DNA of 64,000 nt from Halisarca cf. caerulea (lineage: Eukaryota; Porifera; Demospongiae; Chondrillida; Halisarcidae), in the NCBI GenBank assembly GCA_963170055.1, contig CAUJGJ010000065.1:2896696-2960695 (forward strand), read 5' to 3'. How positions within the stretch are numbered: position 1 is the first letter of the stretch; each line of letters opens with the position of its first letter. Positions 24,425-38,357 of this stretch are shown here, piece after piece. Made by a program: the position numbers and the translations under genes. The notes under the pieces are model-generated. The model did not search any database. It was not told the DNA's origin and saw only the letters and a list, made by a program, of their open reading frames with translations.

Positions 24425-26712
24425 GCACCACGCACATTCTCAGTGGACACACATGAAGTTTCTTAACTACTGTGGGCGTATTTGTGTAGTGTTGGATATG
24501 CTGGTGCTAATACCAATATTTGGCACTAGCACCACGCACATTCCCAGTGGACACACATGAAGTTTCTTAACTACTGTGGGCGTATTTGTGTAATGTTGGA
24601 TATGCTGGTGCTAATACCAATATTTGGCACTAACACCACGCACATTCTCAGTGGACACACATGAAGTTTCTCAACTACTGTGGGCGTATTTGTGTAGTGT
24701 TGGATATGCTGGTGCTAATACCAATATTTGGCACTAGCACCACGCGCATTCCCAGTGGACACACATGACCTTTCTGAAGTGCTGTGGGCGTATTTGTGTA
24801 GTGTTGGATATGCTGGTGCTAATACCAATATTTGGCACTAGCACCACGCACATTCCCAGTGGACACACATGACCTTTCTGAAGTGCTGTGGGAGAATTTG
24901 TGTAATGTTGGATATGCTGGTGCTAATACCAATATTTGGCACTAGCACCACGCACATTCCCATTGGAAACACATGAAGTTTCTTAACTACTGTGGGCGTA
25001 TTTGTGTAGTGTTGGATATGCTGGTGCTAATACCAATATTTGGCACTAGCACCACGCACATTCCCAGTGGACACACATGACCTTTCTGAAGTGCTGTGGG
25101 AGTATTTGTGTAATGTTGGATATGCTGGTGCTAATACCAATATTAGGCACAAGCACCACGCACATTCCCAGTGGACACACATGACCTTTCTGAAGTGCTG
25201 TGGGCGTATTTGTGTAGTGTTGGATATGCTGGTGCTAATACCAATATTTGACACTAGCACCACGTACATTCCCAGTGGGCACACATGACCTTTCTGAAGT
25301 GCTGTGGGCGTATTTGTGAAGTGTTGGATATGCTGGTGCTAATACCAATATTTGGCACTAGCACCACGCACATTCCAAGTGGAAACACACGAAGTTTCTC
25401 AACTACTGTGGGCGTATTTGTGTAATGTTGGATTTGCTGGTGCTAATACCAATATTTGGCACTAGCACCACGCACATTCCCAGTGGACACACATGACCTT
25501 TCTGAAGTGCTGTGGGAGTATTTGTGTAATGTTGGATATGCTGGTGCTAATACCAATATTTGGCACTAGCACCACGCACATTCCCAGTGGACACACATGA
25601 CCTTTCTGAAGTGCTGTGGGCGTATTTGTGTAGTGTTGGATATGCTGGTGCTAATACCAATATTTGGCACTAGCACCACGCACATTCCCAGTGGACACAC
25701 ATGACCTTTCTGAAGTGCTGTGGGAGAATTTGTGTAATGTTGGATATGCTGGTGCTAATACCAATATTTGGCACTAGCACCACGCACATTCCCATTGGAA
25801 ACACATGAAGTTTCTTAACTACTGTGGGCGTACTTGTGTAGTGTTGGATATGCTGGTGCTAATACCAATATTTGGCACTAGCACCACGCACATTCCCAGT
25901 GGACACACATGACCTTTCTGAAGTGCTGTGGGAGTATTTGTGTAATGTTGGATATGCTGGTGCTAATACCAATATTAGGCACAAGCACCACGCACATTCC
26001 CAGTGGACACACATGACCTTTCTGAAGTGCTGTGGGCGTATTTGTGTAGTGTTGGATATGCTGGTGCTAATACCAATATTTGGTTCTAGCACCACGCACA
26101 TTTCCAGTGGACACACATGAAGTTTCTGAAGTGCTGTGGGCGTATTTGTGTAGTGTTAGATATGCTGGTGCTAATACCAATATTTGGCACTAGCACCACG
26201 CACTTTCCCAGTGGACACACATGACCTTTCTGAAGTGCTGTGGGCGTATTTGTGTAGTGTTGGAAATGCTGGTGCAAATACCAATATTTGGCACTAGCAC
26301 CACGCACATTCCCAGTGGACAAACATGAAGTTTCTAAACTACTATGGGCGTATTTGTGTAATGTTGGATATGCTGGTGCTAATACCAATATTTGGCACTA
26401 GCACCACGCACATTCCCAGTGGACACACATGACCTTTCTGAAGTGCTGTGGGCGTATTTGTGTAGTGTTGGATATGCTGGTGCTAATACCAATATTTGGC
26501 ACTAGCACCACGCACATTCCCAGTGGACACACATGAAGTTTCTGAAGTGCTGTGGGCGTATTTGTGTAGTGTTGGATATTTTGGTGCTAATACCAATATT
26601 TGGCACTAGCACCACGCACATTCCCAGTGGACACACATGACCTTTCTGAAGTGCTGTGGGCGTATTTGTGTAATGTTGGATATGCTAGTGCTAATACCAA
26701 TATTTGGCACTA
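24425..26712. repeat. 23-mer HOR, version lacking monomer 13 (22 monomers, 2,288 bp)
   Basis: Contains monomers 1-12 and 14-23 of the full unit. The offset to the full unit is 3,744 bp before the missing monomer and 3,640 bp after it. Like the truncated version it lacks monomer 13, so those two are closest relatives. I noticed a private TGCTAGTGC in its last monomer (near 26,684) and GTACTTGTG near 25,829. Confidence 0.88.
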
Positions 26713-28064
26713 GCACCACGCACATTCCCAGTGGACACACATGAAGTTTCTTAACTACTGTGGGCGTATTTGTGTAATGTATGATATGCTGGTGCTAATA
26801 CCAATATTTGGCACTAGCACCACGCACATTCCCAGTGGACACACATGACCTTTCTGAAGTGCTGTGGGCGTATTTGTGTAGTGTTGGATATGCTGGTGCT
26901 AATACCAATATTTGGCACTAGCACCACGCACATTCCAAGTGGAAACACATGAAGTTTCTTAACTACTGTGGGCGTATTTGTGTAGTGTTGGATATGCTGG
27001 TGCTAATACCAATATTTGGCACTAGCACCACGCACATTCCCATTGGAAACACATGAAGTTTCTTAACTACTGTGGGCGTATTTGTGTAGTGATGGATATG
27101 CTGGTGCTAATACCAATATTTGGCACTAGCACCACGCACATTCCCAGTGGACACACATGACCTTTCTGAAGTGCTGTGGGAGTATTTGTGTAATGTTGGA
27201 TATGCTGGTGCTAATACCAATATTAGGCACAAGCACCACGCACATTCCCAGTGGACACACATGAAGTTTCTGAAGTGCTGTGGGCGTATTTGTGTAGTGT
27301 TGGATATGCTGGTGCTAATACCAATTTTTGGCACTAGCACCACGCACATTTCCAGTGGACACACATGAAGTTTCTGAAGTGCTGTGGGCGTATTTGTGTA
27401 GTGTTAGATATGCTAGTGCTAATACCAATATTTGGCACTAGCACCACGCACTTTCCCAGTGGACACACATGAAGTTTCTGAAGTACTGTGGGCGTATTTG
27501 TGTAGTGTTGGATATGCTGGTGCTAATACCAATATTTGGCACTAGCACCACGCACTTTCCCAGTGGACACACAAGAAGTTTCTGAAGTGCTGTGGGCGTA
27601 TTTGTGTAATGTTGGAAATGCTGGTGCAAATACCAATATTTGGCACTAGCACCACGCACATTAACAGTGGACAAACATGAAGTTTCTAAACTACTATGGG
27701 CGTATTTGTGTAATGTTGGATATGCTGGTGCTAATACCAATATTTGGCACTAGCACCACGCACATTCCCAGTGGACACACATGACCTTTCTGAAGTGCTG
27801 TGGGCGTATTTGTGTAATGTTGGATATTTTGGTGCTAATACCAATATTTGGCACTAGCACCACGCACATTCCCAGTGGACACACATGACCTTTCTGAAGT
27901 GCTGTGGGCGTATTTGTGTAATGTTGGATATGCTGGTGCTAATACCAATATTTGGCACTAGCACCACGCACATTCCCAGTGGACACACATGAAGTTTCTT
28001 AACTACTGTGGGCGTATTTGTGTAATGTATGATATGCTGGTGCTAATACCAATATTTGGCACTA
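26713..28064. repeat. mosaic of 23-mer HOR and TGTATGATATG-family monomers
   Basis: The first half switches to the TGTATGATATG family, then monomers like 15-20 of the 23-mer return (CATTCCCATTGG near 27,037, TATTAGGCACAAG near 27,221, CATTTCCAGTGG near 27,347, GGAAATGCTGGTGCAAA near 27,614, GACAAACATG near 27,670 with CATTAACAGTGG). It ends with another TGTATGATATG monomer. This is a junction zone between two HOR families. Confidence 0.75.
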
Positions 28065-29104
28065 GCACCACGCACATTCCCAGTGGACACACATGACCTT
28101 TCTGAAGTGCTGTGGGCGTATTTGTGTAGTGTTGGATATGCTGGTGCTAATACCAATATTTGGCACTAGCACCACGCACATTCCCAGTGGAAACACATGA
28201 AGTTTCTTAACTACTGTGGGCGTATTTGTGTAGTGTTGGATGTGCTAGTGCTAATACCAATATTTGGCCTTAGTACCACGCACATTCCCAGTGGACACAC
28301 ATGAAGTTTCTGAAGTGCCGTGGGCGTATTTGTGTAATGTTGGATATGCTGGTGCTAATACCAATATTTGGCACTAGCACCACGCACATTCCCAGTGGAC
28401 ACACATGACCTTTCTGAAGTGCTGTGGGCGTATTTGTGTAGTGTTGGATATGCTGGTGCTAATACCAATATTTGGCACTAGCACCGCGCACATTCCCAGT
28501 GGACACACATGACCTTTCTGAAGTGCTGTGGGCGTATTTGTGTAGTGTTGGATAAGCTGGTGCTAATACCAATATTTGGCACTAGCACCACGCACATTCC
28601 CAGTGGACACACATGAAGTTTCTGAAGTGCTGTGGGCGTATTTGTGTAGTGTTGGATATGCTGGTGCTAATACCAATATTTGGTTCTAGCACCACGCACA
28701 TTCCCAGTGGACACACATGACCTTTCTGAAGTGCTGTGGGCGTATTTGTGTAGTGTTGGATAAGCTGGTGCTAATACCAATATTTGGCACTAGCACCACG
28801 CACATTCCCAGTGGACACACATGAAGTTTCTGAAGTGCTGTGGGCGTATTTGTGTAGTGTTGGATATGCTGGTGCTAATACCAATATTTGGCACTAGCAC
28901 CACGCACTTTCCCAGTGGACACACATGAAGTTTCTGAAGTGCTGTGGGCGTATTTGTGTAATGTTGGATATGCTGGTGCTAACACCAATATTTGGCACTA
29001 GCACCACGCACATTCCCAGTGGACACACATGAAGTTTCTGAAGTGCCGTGGGCGTATTTGTGTAATGTTGGATATGCTGGTGCTAATACCAATATTTGGC
29101 ACTA
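28065..29104. repeat. 10-mer HOR unit (1,040 bp), copy 1
   Basis: Ten monomers: type b; GGAAACACATG type c with GGATGTGCTAG; GGCCTTAGTACC-initiated type a with GTGCCGTGGG; type b; GCACCGCGCAC with GGATAAGCTGG; type a ending GGTTCTAGC; type b with GGATAAGCTGG; type a; CACTTTCCC type a with GCTAACACC; and a final type a with GTGCCGTGGG. GGCCTTAGTACC falls at 28,265. Confidence 0.9.
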
Positions 29105-30144
29105 GCACCACGCACATTCCCAGTGGACACACATGACCTTTCTGAAGTGCTGTGGGCGTATTTGTGTAGTGTTGGATATGCTGGTGCTAATACCAATATT
29201 TGGCACTAGCACCACGCACATTCCCAGTGGAAACACATGAAGTTTCTTAACTACTGTGGGCGTATTTGTGTAGTGTTGGATGTGCTAGTGCTAATACCAA
29301 TATTTGGCCTTAGTACCACGCACATTCCCAGTGGACACACATGAAGTTTCTGAAGTGCCGTGGGCGTATTTGTGTAATGTTGGATATGCTGGTGCTAATA
29401 CCAATATTTGGCACTAGCACCACGCACATTCCCAGTGGACACACATGACCTTTCTGAAGTGCTGTGGGCGTATTTGTGTAGTGTTGGATATGCTGGTGCT
29501 AATACCAATATTTGGCACTAGCACCGCGCACATTCCCAGTGGACACACATGACCTTTCTGAAGTGCTGTGGGCGTATTTGTGTAGTGTTGGATAAGCTGG
29601 TGCTAATACCAATATTTGGCACTAGCACCACGCACATTCCCAGTGGACACACATGAAGTTTCTGAAGTGCTGTGGGCGTATTTGTGTAGTGTTGGATATG
29701 CTGGTGCTAATACCAATATTTGGTTCTAGCACCACGCACATTCCCAGTGGACACACATGACCTTTCTGAAGTGCTGTGGGCGTATTTGTGTAGTGTTGGA
29801 TAAGCTGGTGCTAATACCAATATTTGGCACTAGCACCACGCACATTCCCAGTGGACACACATGAAGTTTCTGAAGTGCTGTGGGCGTATTTGTGTAGTGT
29901 TGGATATGCTGGTGCTAATACCAATATTTGGCACTAGCACCACGCACTTTCCCAGTGGACACACATGAAGTTTCTGAAGTGCTGTGGGCGTATTTGTGTA
30001 ATGTTGGATATGCTGGTGCTAACACCAATATTTGGCACTAGCACCACGCACTTTCCCAGTGGACACACATGAAGTTTCTGAAGTGCTGTGGGCGTATTTG
30101 TGTAATGTTGGATATGGTGGTGCTAATACCAATATTTGGCACTA
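29105..30144. repeat. 10-mer HOR unit (1,040 bp), copy 2
   Basis: Same ten monomers in the same order (GGCCTTAGTACC at 29,305). The tenth monomer differs: CACTTTCCC, GTGCTGTGGG and GGATATGGTGG in place of CACATTCCC and GTGCCGTGGG. That suggests the tenth monomer of copy 1 was replaced by a monomer-3-like sequence. Confidence 0.9.
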
Positions 30145-30976
30145 GCACCACGCACATTCCCAGTGGACACACATGACCTTTCTGAAGTGCTGTGGGCGTA
30201 TTTGTGTAGTGTTGGATATGCTGGTGCTAATACCAATATTTGGCACTAGCACCACGCACATTCCCAGTGGAAACACATGAAGTTTCTTAACTACTGTGGG
30301 CGTATTTGTGTAGTGTTGGATGTGCTAGTGCTAATACCAATATTTGGCCTTAGTACCACGCACATTCCCAGTGGACACACATGAAGTTTCTGAAGTGCCG
30401 TGGGCGTATTTGTGTAATGTTGGATATGCTGGTGCTAATACCAATATTTGGCACTAGCACCACGCACATTCCCAGTGGACACACATGACCTTTCTGAAGT
30501 GCTGTGGGCGTATTTGTGTAGTGTTGGATATGCTGGTGCTAATACCAATATTTGGCACTAGCACCGCGCACATTCCCAGTGGACACACATGACCTTTCTG
30601 AAGTGCTGTGGGCGTATTTGTGTAGTGTTGGATAAGCTGGTGCTAATACCAATATTTGGCACTAGCACCACGCACATTCCCAGTGGACACACATGAAGTT
30701 TCTGAAGTGCTGTGGGCGTATTTGTGTAGTGTTGGATATGCTGGTGCTAATACCAATATTTGGTTCTAGCACCACGCACATTCCCAGTGGACACACATGA
30801 CCTTTCTGAAGTGCTGTGGGCGTATTTGTGTAGTGTTGGATAAGCTGGTGCTAATACCAATATTTGGCACTAGCACCACGCACATTCCCAGTGGACACAC
30901 ATGAAGTTTCTGAAGTGCTGTGGGCGTATTTGTGTAGTGTTGGATATGCTGGTGCTAATACCAATATTTGGCACTA
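30145..30976. repeat. 10-mer HOR unit, partial copy 3 (8 monomers, 832 bp)
   Basis: Monomers 1-8 of the 10-mer in order (GGCCTTAGTACC at 30,345), after which the array switches to a type c monomer with TTTGTTTAGTG. Confidence 0.88.
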
Positions 30977-33264
30977 GCACCACGCACATTCCCAGTGGAC
31001 ACACATGAAGTTTCTTAACTACTGTGGGCGTATTTGTTTAGTGTTGGATATGCTGGTGCTAATACCAATATTTGGCACTAGCACCACGCACATTCCCAGT
31101 AGAAACACATGAAGTTTCTTAACTACTGTGGGCGTATTTGTGTAGTGTTGGATGTGTTGGTGCTAATAATAATATTTGGCACTAGCACCACGCACATTCC
31201 CAGTGGACACACATGACCTTTCTGAAGTGCTGTGGGCGTATTTGTGTAGTGTTGGATATGCTGGTGCTAATACCAATATTTGGCACTAGCACCACGCACA
31301 TTCCCAGTGGACACACATGACCTTTCTGAAGTGCTGTGGGAGTATTTGTGTAATGTTGGATATGCTGGTGCTAATACCAATATTTGGCACTAGCACCACG
31401 CACATTCCCAGTGGACACACATGAAGTTTCTGAAGTGCTGTGGGCGTATTTGTGTAGTGTTGGATATGCTGGTGCTAATACCAATATTTGGCACTAGCAC
31501 CACGCACATTCCCAGTAGACACACATGAAGTTTCTGAAGTGCTGTGGGCGTATTTGTGTAATGTTGGATATGCTGGTGCTAATACCAATATTTGGCACTA
31601 GCACCACGCACTTTCCCAGTGGACACACATGAAGTTTCTTAACTACTGTGGGCGTATTTGTGTAATGTTGGATAGGCTGGTGCTAATACCAATATTTGGC
31701 ACTAGCACCACGCACTTTCCCAGTGGACACACATGACCTTTCTGAAGTGCTGTAGGCGTATTTGATTAGTGTTGGATATGCTGGTGCTAATACCAATATT
31801 TGGCACTAGCACCACGCACATTCCCAGTGGAAACACATGAAGTTTCTTAACTACTGTGGGCGTATTTGTGTAGTGTTGGATGTGCTAGTTCTAATACCAA
31901 TATTTGGCCTTAGTACCACGCACATTCCCAGTGGACACACATGAAGTTTCTGAAGTGCTGTGGGCGTATTTGTGTAATGTTGGATATGCTGGTTCTAATA
32001 CCAATATTTGGCACTAGCACCACGCACATTCCCAGTGGACACACATGACCTTTCTGAAGTGCTGTGGGCGTATTTGTGTAGTGTTGGATATGCTGGTGCT
32101 AATACCAATATTGGGCACTAGCACCACGCACATTCCCAGTGGACACACATGACCTTTCTGAAGAGCTGTGGGCGTATTTGTGTAGTGTTGGATATGCTGG
32201 TGCTAATACCAATATTTGGCACTAGCACCACGCACATTCCCAGTCGACACACATGACCTTTCTGAAGTGCTGTGGGCGTATTTGTGTAGTGTTGGATAAG
32301 CTGGTGCTAATACCAATATTTGGCACTAGCACCACGCACATTCCCAGTGGACACACATGAAGTTTCTGAAGTGCTGTGGGCGTATTTGTGTAGTGTTGGA
32401 TATGCTGGTGCTAATACCAATATTTGGTTCTAGCACCACGCACATTCCCAGTGGACACACATGACCTTTCTGAAGTGCTGTGGGCGTATTTGTGTAGTGT
32501 TGGATATGCTGGTGCTAATACCAATATTTGGCACTAGCACCACGCACATTCCCAGTGGACACACATGAAGTTTCTGAAGTGCTGTGGGCGTATTTGTGTA
32601 ATGTTGGATATGCTGGTGCTAATACCAACATTTGGCACTAGCACCACGCACATTCCCAGTGGACACACATGAAGTTTCTGAAGTGCTGTGGGCGTATTTG
32701 TGTAATGTTGGATATGCTGGTGCTAACACCAATATTTGGCACTAGCACCACGTACTTTCCCAGTGGACACACATGAAGTTTCTGAAGTGCTGTGGGCGTA
32801 TTTGTGTAATGTTGGATATGCTGGTGCTAATACCAACATTTGGCACTAGCACCACGCACATTCCCAGTGGACACACATGAAGTTTCTGAAGTGCTGTGGG
32901 CGTATTTGTGTAGTGTTGGATATGCTGGTGCTAATACAAATATTTGGCACTAGCACCACGCACATTCCCAGTCGACACACACGAAGTTTCTTAACTACTG
33001 TGGGCGTATTTGTTTAGTGTTGGATATGCTGGTGCTAATACCAATATTTGGCACTAGCACCACGCACATTCCCAGTAGACACACATGACCTTTCTGAAGT
33101 GCTGTGGGCGTATATGTGTAGTGTTGGATATGCTGGTGCTAATACCAATATTTGGCACTAGCACCACGCACATTCCCAGTGGACACACATGAAGTTTCTT
33201 AACTACTGTGGGCGTATTTGTGTAGTGTTGGATATGCTGGTGCTAATACCAGTATTTGGAACTA
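30977..33264. repeat. irregular satellite between the 10-mer and 17-mer HOR domains
   Basis: Mixed monomers. GGATGTGTTGG with TAATAATAATA lies near 31,150, GGCCTTAGTACC at 31,905, and a 2-mer (208 bp) repeat marked by CCAACATTTGG lies near 32,626 and 32,834. The part from 31,780 to 32,480 again resembles the marker order of 5,960-6,660. No HOR runs through it. Confidence 0.72.
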
Positions 33265-33887
33265 GCACCACGCACATTCCCAGTGGACACACATGAAGTT
33301 TCTGAAGAGCTGTTGGCGTATTTGTGTAGTGTTGGATATGCTGGTGCTAATACCAATATTTGGCACTAGCACCACGCACATTCCCAGTGGACACACATGA
33401 CCTTTCTAAAGTGCTGTGGGCGTATTTGTGTAGTGTTGGATATGCTGGTGCTAATACCAATATTTGGCACTAGCACCACGCACATTCCAAGTGGACACAC
33501 ATGAAGTTTCTTAACTACTGTGAGCGTATTTGTGTAGTATTGGATATGTTGGTGCTAATACCAATATTTGGCACTAGCACCACACACATTCCCAGTGGAC
33601 ACACATGACCTTTCTGAAGTGCTGTGGGCGTATTTGTGTAGTGTTGATATGCTGGTGCTAATACCAATATTTGGCACTAGCACCACGCACATTCCCAGTG
33701 GACACACATGAAGTTTCTGAAGTGCTGTGGGCGTATTTGTGTAGTGTTGGATATGCTGGTGCTAATACCAATATTTGGCACTAGCACCACGCACATTCCC
33801 AGTGGACACACATGAAGTTTCTTAACTACTGTGGGCGTATTTGTGTAATGTTGGATATGCTGGTGCTAATACCAGTATTTGGAACTA
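33265..33887. repeat. 6-mer preceding the 17-mer domain (623 bp)
   Basis: Lies between the first two CCAGTATTTGGAAC sites (33,249 and 33,872). It contains the first monomer with the 1-bp loss GTGTTGATATG (near 33,640), explaining the length of 6 x 104 minus 1. Confidence 0.8.
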
Positions 33888-36070
33888 GCACCACGCACAT
33901 TCCCAGTGGACACACATGAAGTTTCTGAAGAGCTGTTGGCGTATTTGTGTAGTGTTGGATATGCTGGTGCTAATACCAATATTTGGCACTAGCACCACGC
34001 ACATTCCCAGTGGACACACATGACCTTTCTAAAGTGCTGTGGGCGTATTTGTGTAGTGTTTGATATGCTGGTGCTAATACCAATATTTGGCACTAGCACC
34101 ACGCACATTCCAAGTGGACACACATGAAGTTTCTTAACTACTGTGAGCGTATTTGTGTAGTGTTGGATATGTTGGTGCTAATACCAATATTTGGCACTAG
34201 CACCACACACATTCCCAGTGGACACACATGACCTTTCTGAAGTGCTGTGGGCGTATTTGTGTAGTGTTGGATATGCTGGTGCTAATACCAATATTTGGCA
34301 CTAGCACCACGCACATTCCCAGTGGACACACATGAAGTTTCTGAAGTGCTGTGGGCGTATTTGTGTAGTGTTGGATATGCTGGTGCTAATAACAATATTT
34401 GGCACTAGCACCACTCACATTCCCAGTGGACACACATGAAGTTTCTTAACTACTGTGGGCGTATTTGTGTAATGTTGGATATGCTGGTGCTAATACCAAT
34501 ATTTGGCACTAGCACCACGCACATTCCCAGTGGACACACATGACCTTTCTGAAGTGCTGTGGGCGTATTTGTGTAGTGTTGGATATGCTGGTGCTAATAC
34601 CAATATTTGGCACTAGCACCACGCACATTCCCAGTGGACACACATGAAGATTCTTAACTACTGTGGGCGTATTTGGGTAGTGTTGGATATGCTGGTGCTA
34701 ATACCAATATTTGGCACTAGCACCACGCACATTCCCAGTGGACACACATGACCTTTCTGAAGTGCTGTGGGCGTATTTGCGTAGTGTTGGTTATGCTGGT
34801 GCTAATACCAATATTTGGCACTAGCACCACGCACATTCCAAGTGGACACACATGAAGTTTCTTAACTACTGTGGGTGTATTTGTGTAGTGTTGGATATGT
34901 TGGTGCTAATACCAATATTTGGCACTAGCACCACACACATTCCCAGTGGACACACATGACCTTTCTGAAGTGCTGTGGGCGTATTTGTGTAGTGTTGGAT
35001 ATGCTGGTGCTAATACCAATATTTGGCACTAGCACCACGCACATTCCCAGTGGACACACATGAAGTTTCTGAAATGCTGTGGGCGTATTTGTGTAGTGTT
35101 GGATATGCTGGTGCTAATACCAATATTTGGCACTAGCACCACGCACATTCCCAGTGGACACACATGAAGTTTCTTAACTACTGTGGGCGTATTTGTGTAG
35201 AGTTGGATATGCTGGTGCTAATACCAATATTTGGCACTAGCACCACGCACATTCCCAGTGGACACACATGACCTTTCTGAAGTGCTGTGGGCGTATTTGT
35301 GTAGTGTTGGATATGCTGGTGCTAATACCAATATTTGGCACTAGCACCACGCACATTCCCAGTGGACACACATGAAGTTTCTTAACTACTGTGGGCGTAT
35401 TTGTGTAGTGTTGGATATGCTGGTGCTAATACCAATATTTGGCACTAGCACCACGCACATTCCCAGTGGACACACATGAAGTTTCTGAAGTGCTGTGGGC
35501 GTATTTGTGTAGTGTTGGATATGCTGGTGCTAATACCAATATTTGGCACTAGCACCACGCACATTCCCAGTGGACACACATGACCTTTCTAAAGTGCTGT
35601 GGGCGTATTTGTGTAGTGTTGGATATGCTGGTGCTAATACCAATATTTGGCACTAGCACCACGCACATTCCCAGTGGACACACATGACCTTTCTAAAGTG
35701 CTGTGGGCGTATTTGTGTAGTGTTGGATATGCTGGTGCTAATACCAATATTTGGCACTAGCACCACGCACATTCCCTGTGGACACACATGACCTTTCTGA
35801 AGTGCTGTGGGCGTATTTGTGTAGTGTTGATATGCTGGTGCTAATACCAATATTTGGCACTAGCACCACGCACATTCCCAGTGGACACACATGAAGTTTC
35901 TGAAGTGCTGTGGGTGTATTTGTGTAGTGTTGGATATGCTGGTGCTAATACCAATATTTGGCACTAGCACCACGCACATTCCCAGTGGACACACATGAAG
36001 TTTCTTAACTACTGTGGGCGTATTTGTGTAGTGTTGGATATGCTGGTGCTAATACCAGTATTTGGAACTA
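33888..36070. repeat. 21-mer HOR unit (2,183 bp)
   Basis: An older-looking relative of the 17-mer. It starts with GAAGAGCTGTTGGCG, has two CATTCCAAGTGG/GGATATGTTGG sections, GAAGATTC with TTTGGGTAG near 34,646, a GAAATGCTG monomer, and ends with the GTGTTGATATG, GGGTGTATTTG and CCAGTATTTGGAAC monomers. It carries more private changes than later units, such as GCACCACTCAC near 34,407 and GTTGGTTATG near 34,786. Confidence 0.83.
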
Positions 36071-38357
36071 GCACCACGCACATTCCCAGTGGACACACAT
36101 GAAGTTTCTGAAGAGCTGTTGGCGTATTTGTGTAGTGTTGGATATGCTGGTGCTAATACCAATATTTGGCACTAGCACCACGCACATTCCCAGTGGACAC
36201 ACATGACCTTTCTAAAGTGCTGTGGGCGTATTTGTGTAGTGTTGGATATGCTGGTGCTAATACCAATATTTGGCACTAACACCACGCACATTCCAAGTGG
36301 ACACACATGAAGTTTCTTAACTACTGTGAGCGTATTTGTGTAGTATTGGATATGTTGGTGCTAATACCAATATTTGGCACTAGCACCACACACATTCCCA
36401 GTGGACACACATGACCTTTCTGAAGTGCTGTGGGCGTATTTGTGTAGTGTTGGATATGCTGGTGCTAATACCAATATTTGGCACTAGCACCACGCACATT
36501 CCCAGTGGACACACATGAAGTTTCTGAAGTGCTGTGGGCGTATTTGTGTAGTGTTGGATATGCTGGTGCTAATACCAATATTTGGCACTAGCACCACGCA
36601 CATTCCCAGTGGACACACATGAAGTTTCTTAACTACTGTGGGCGTATTTGTGTAATGTTGGATATGCTGGTGCTAATACCAATATTTGGCACTAGCACCA
36701 CGCACATTCCCAGTGGACACACATGACCTTTCTGAAGTGCTGTGGACGTATTTGTGTAGTGTTGGATATGCTGGTGCTAATACCAATATTTGGCACTAGC
36801 ACCACGCACATTCCCAGTGGACACACATGAAGATTCTTAACTACTGTGGGCGTATTTGGGTAGTGTTGGATATGCTGGTGCTAATACCAATATTTGGCAC
36901 TAGCACCACGCACATTCCCAGTGGACACACATGACCTTTCTGAAGTGCTGTGGGCGTATTTGTGTAGTGTTGGATATGCTGGTGCTAATACCAATATTTG
37001 GCACTAGCACCACGCACATTCCCAGTGGACACACATGACCTTTCTAAAGTGCTGTGGGCGTATTTGTGTAGTGTTGGATATGCTGGTGCTAATACCAATA
37101 TTTGGCACTAGCACCACGCACATTCCCAGTGGACACACATGAAGTTTCTTAACTACTGTGGGCGTATTTGTGTAGTGTTGGATATGTTGGTGCTAATACC
37201 AATATTTGGCACTAGCACCACACACATTCCCAGTGGACACACATGACCGTTCTGAAGTGCTGTGGGCGTATTTTTGTAGTGTTGGATATGCTGGTGCTAA
37301 TACCAATATTTGGCACTAGCACCACGCACATTCCCAGTGGACACACATGAAGTTTCTGAAATGCTGTGGGCGTATTTGTGTAGTGTTGGATATGCTGGTG
37401 CTAATACCAATATTTGGCACTAGCACCACGCACATTCCCAGTGGACACACATGAAGTTTCTTAACTACTGTGGGCGTATTTGTGTAATGTTGGATATGCT
37501 GGTGCTAATACCAATATTTGGCACTAGCACCACGCACATTCCCAGTGGACACACATGACCTTTCTGAAGTGCTGTGGGCGTATTTGTGTAGTGTTGGATA
37601 TGCTGGTGCTAATACCAATATTTGGCACTAGCACCACGCACATTCCCAGTGGACACACATGAAGTTTCTTAACTACTGTGGGCGTATTTGTGTAGTGTTG
37701 GATATGCTGGTGCTAATACCAATATTTGGCACTAGCACCACGCACATTCCCAGTGGACACACATGAAGTTTCTGAAGTGCTGTGGGCGTATTTGTGTAGT
37801 GTTGGATATGCTGGTGCTAATACCAATATTTGGCACTAGCACCACGCACATTCCCAGTGGACACACATGACCTTTCTAAAGTGCTGTGGGCGTATTTGTG
37901 TAGTGTTGGATATGCTGGTGCTAATACCAATATTTGGCACTAGCACCACGCACATTCCCAGTTTACACACATGACCTTTCTAAAGTGCTGTGGGCGTATT
38001 TGTGTAGTGTTGGATATGCTGGTGCTAATACCAATATTTGGCACTAGCACCACGCACATTCCCAGTGGACACACATGACCTTTCTGAAGTGCTGTGGGCG
38101 TATTTGTGTAGTGTTGATATGCTGGTGCTAATACCAATATTTGGCACTAGCACCACGCACATTCCCAGTGGACACACATGAAGTTTCTGAAGTGCTGTGG
38201 GTGTATTTGTGTAGTGTTGGATATGCTGGTGCTAATACCAATATTTGGCACTAGCACCACGCACATTCCCACTAGACACACATGAAGTTTCTTAACTACT
38301 GTGGGCGTATTTGTGTAATGTTGGATATGCTGGTGCTAATACCAGTATTTGGAACTA
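36071..38357. repeat. 22-mer HOR unit (2,287 bp)
   Basis: Equivalent to the 17-mer with five extra monomers after the GAAGAGCTGTTGGCG monomer (CTAAAGTGC; CATTCCAAGTGG with GTGAGCGTAT; CACACACATTCCC; type a; type c). From GTGGACGTATTTG (near 36,741) onward it follows the canonical 17-mer order. It may approximate the ancestral longer unit. Confidence 0.85.
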
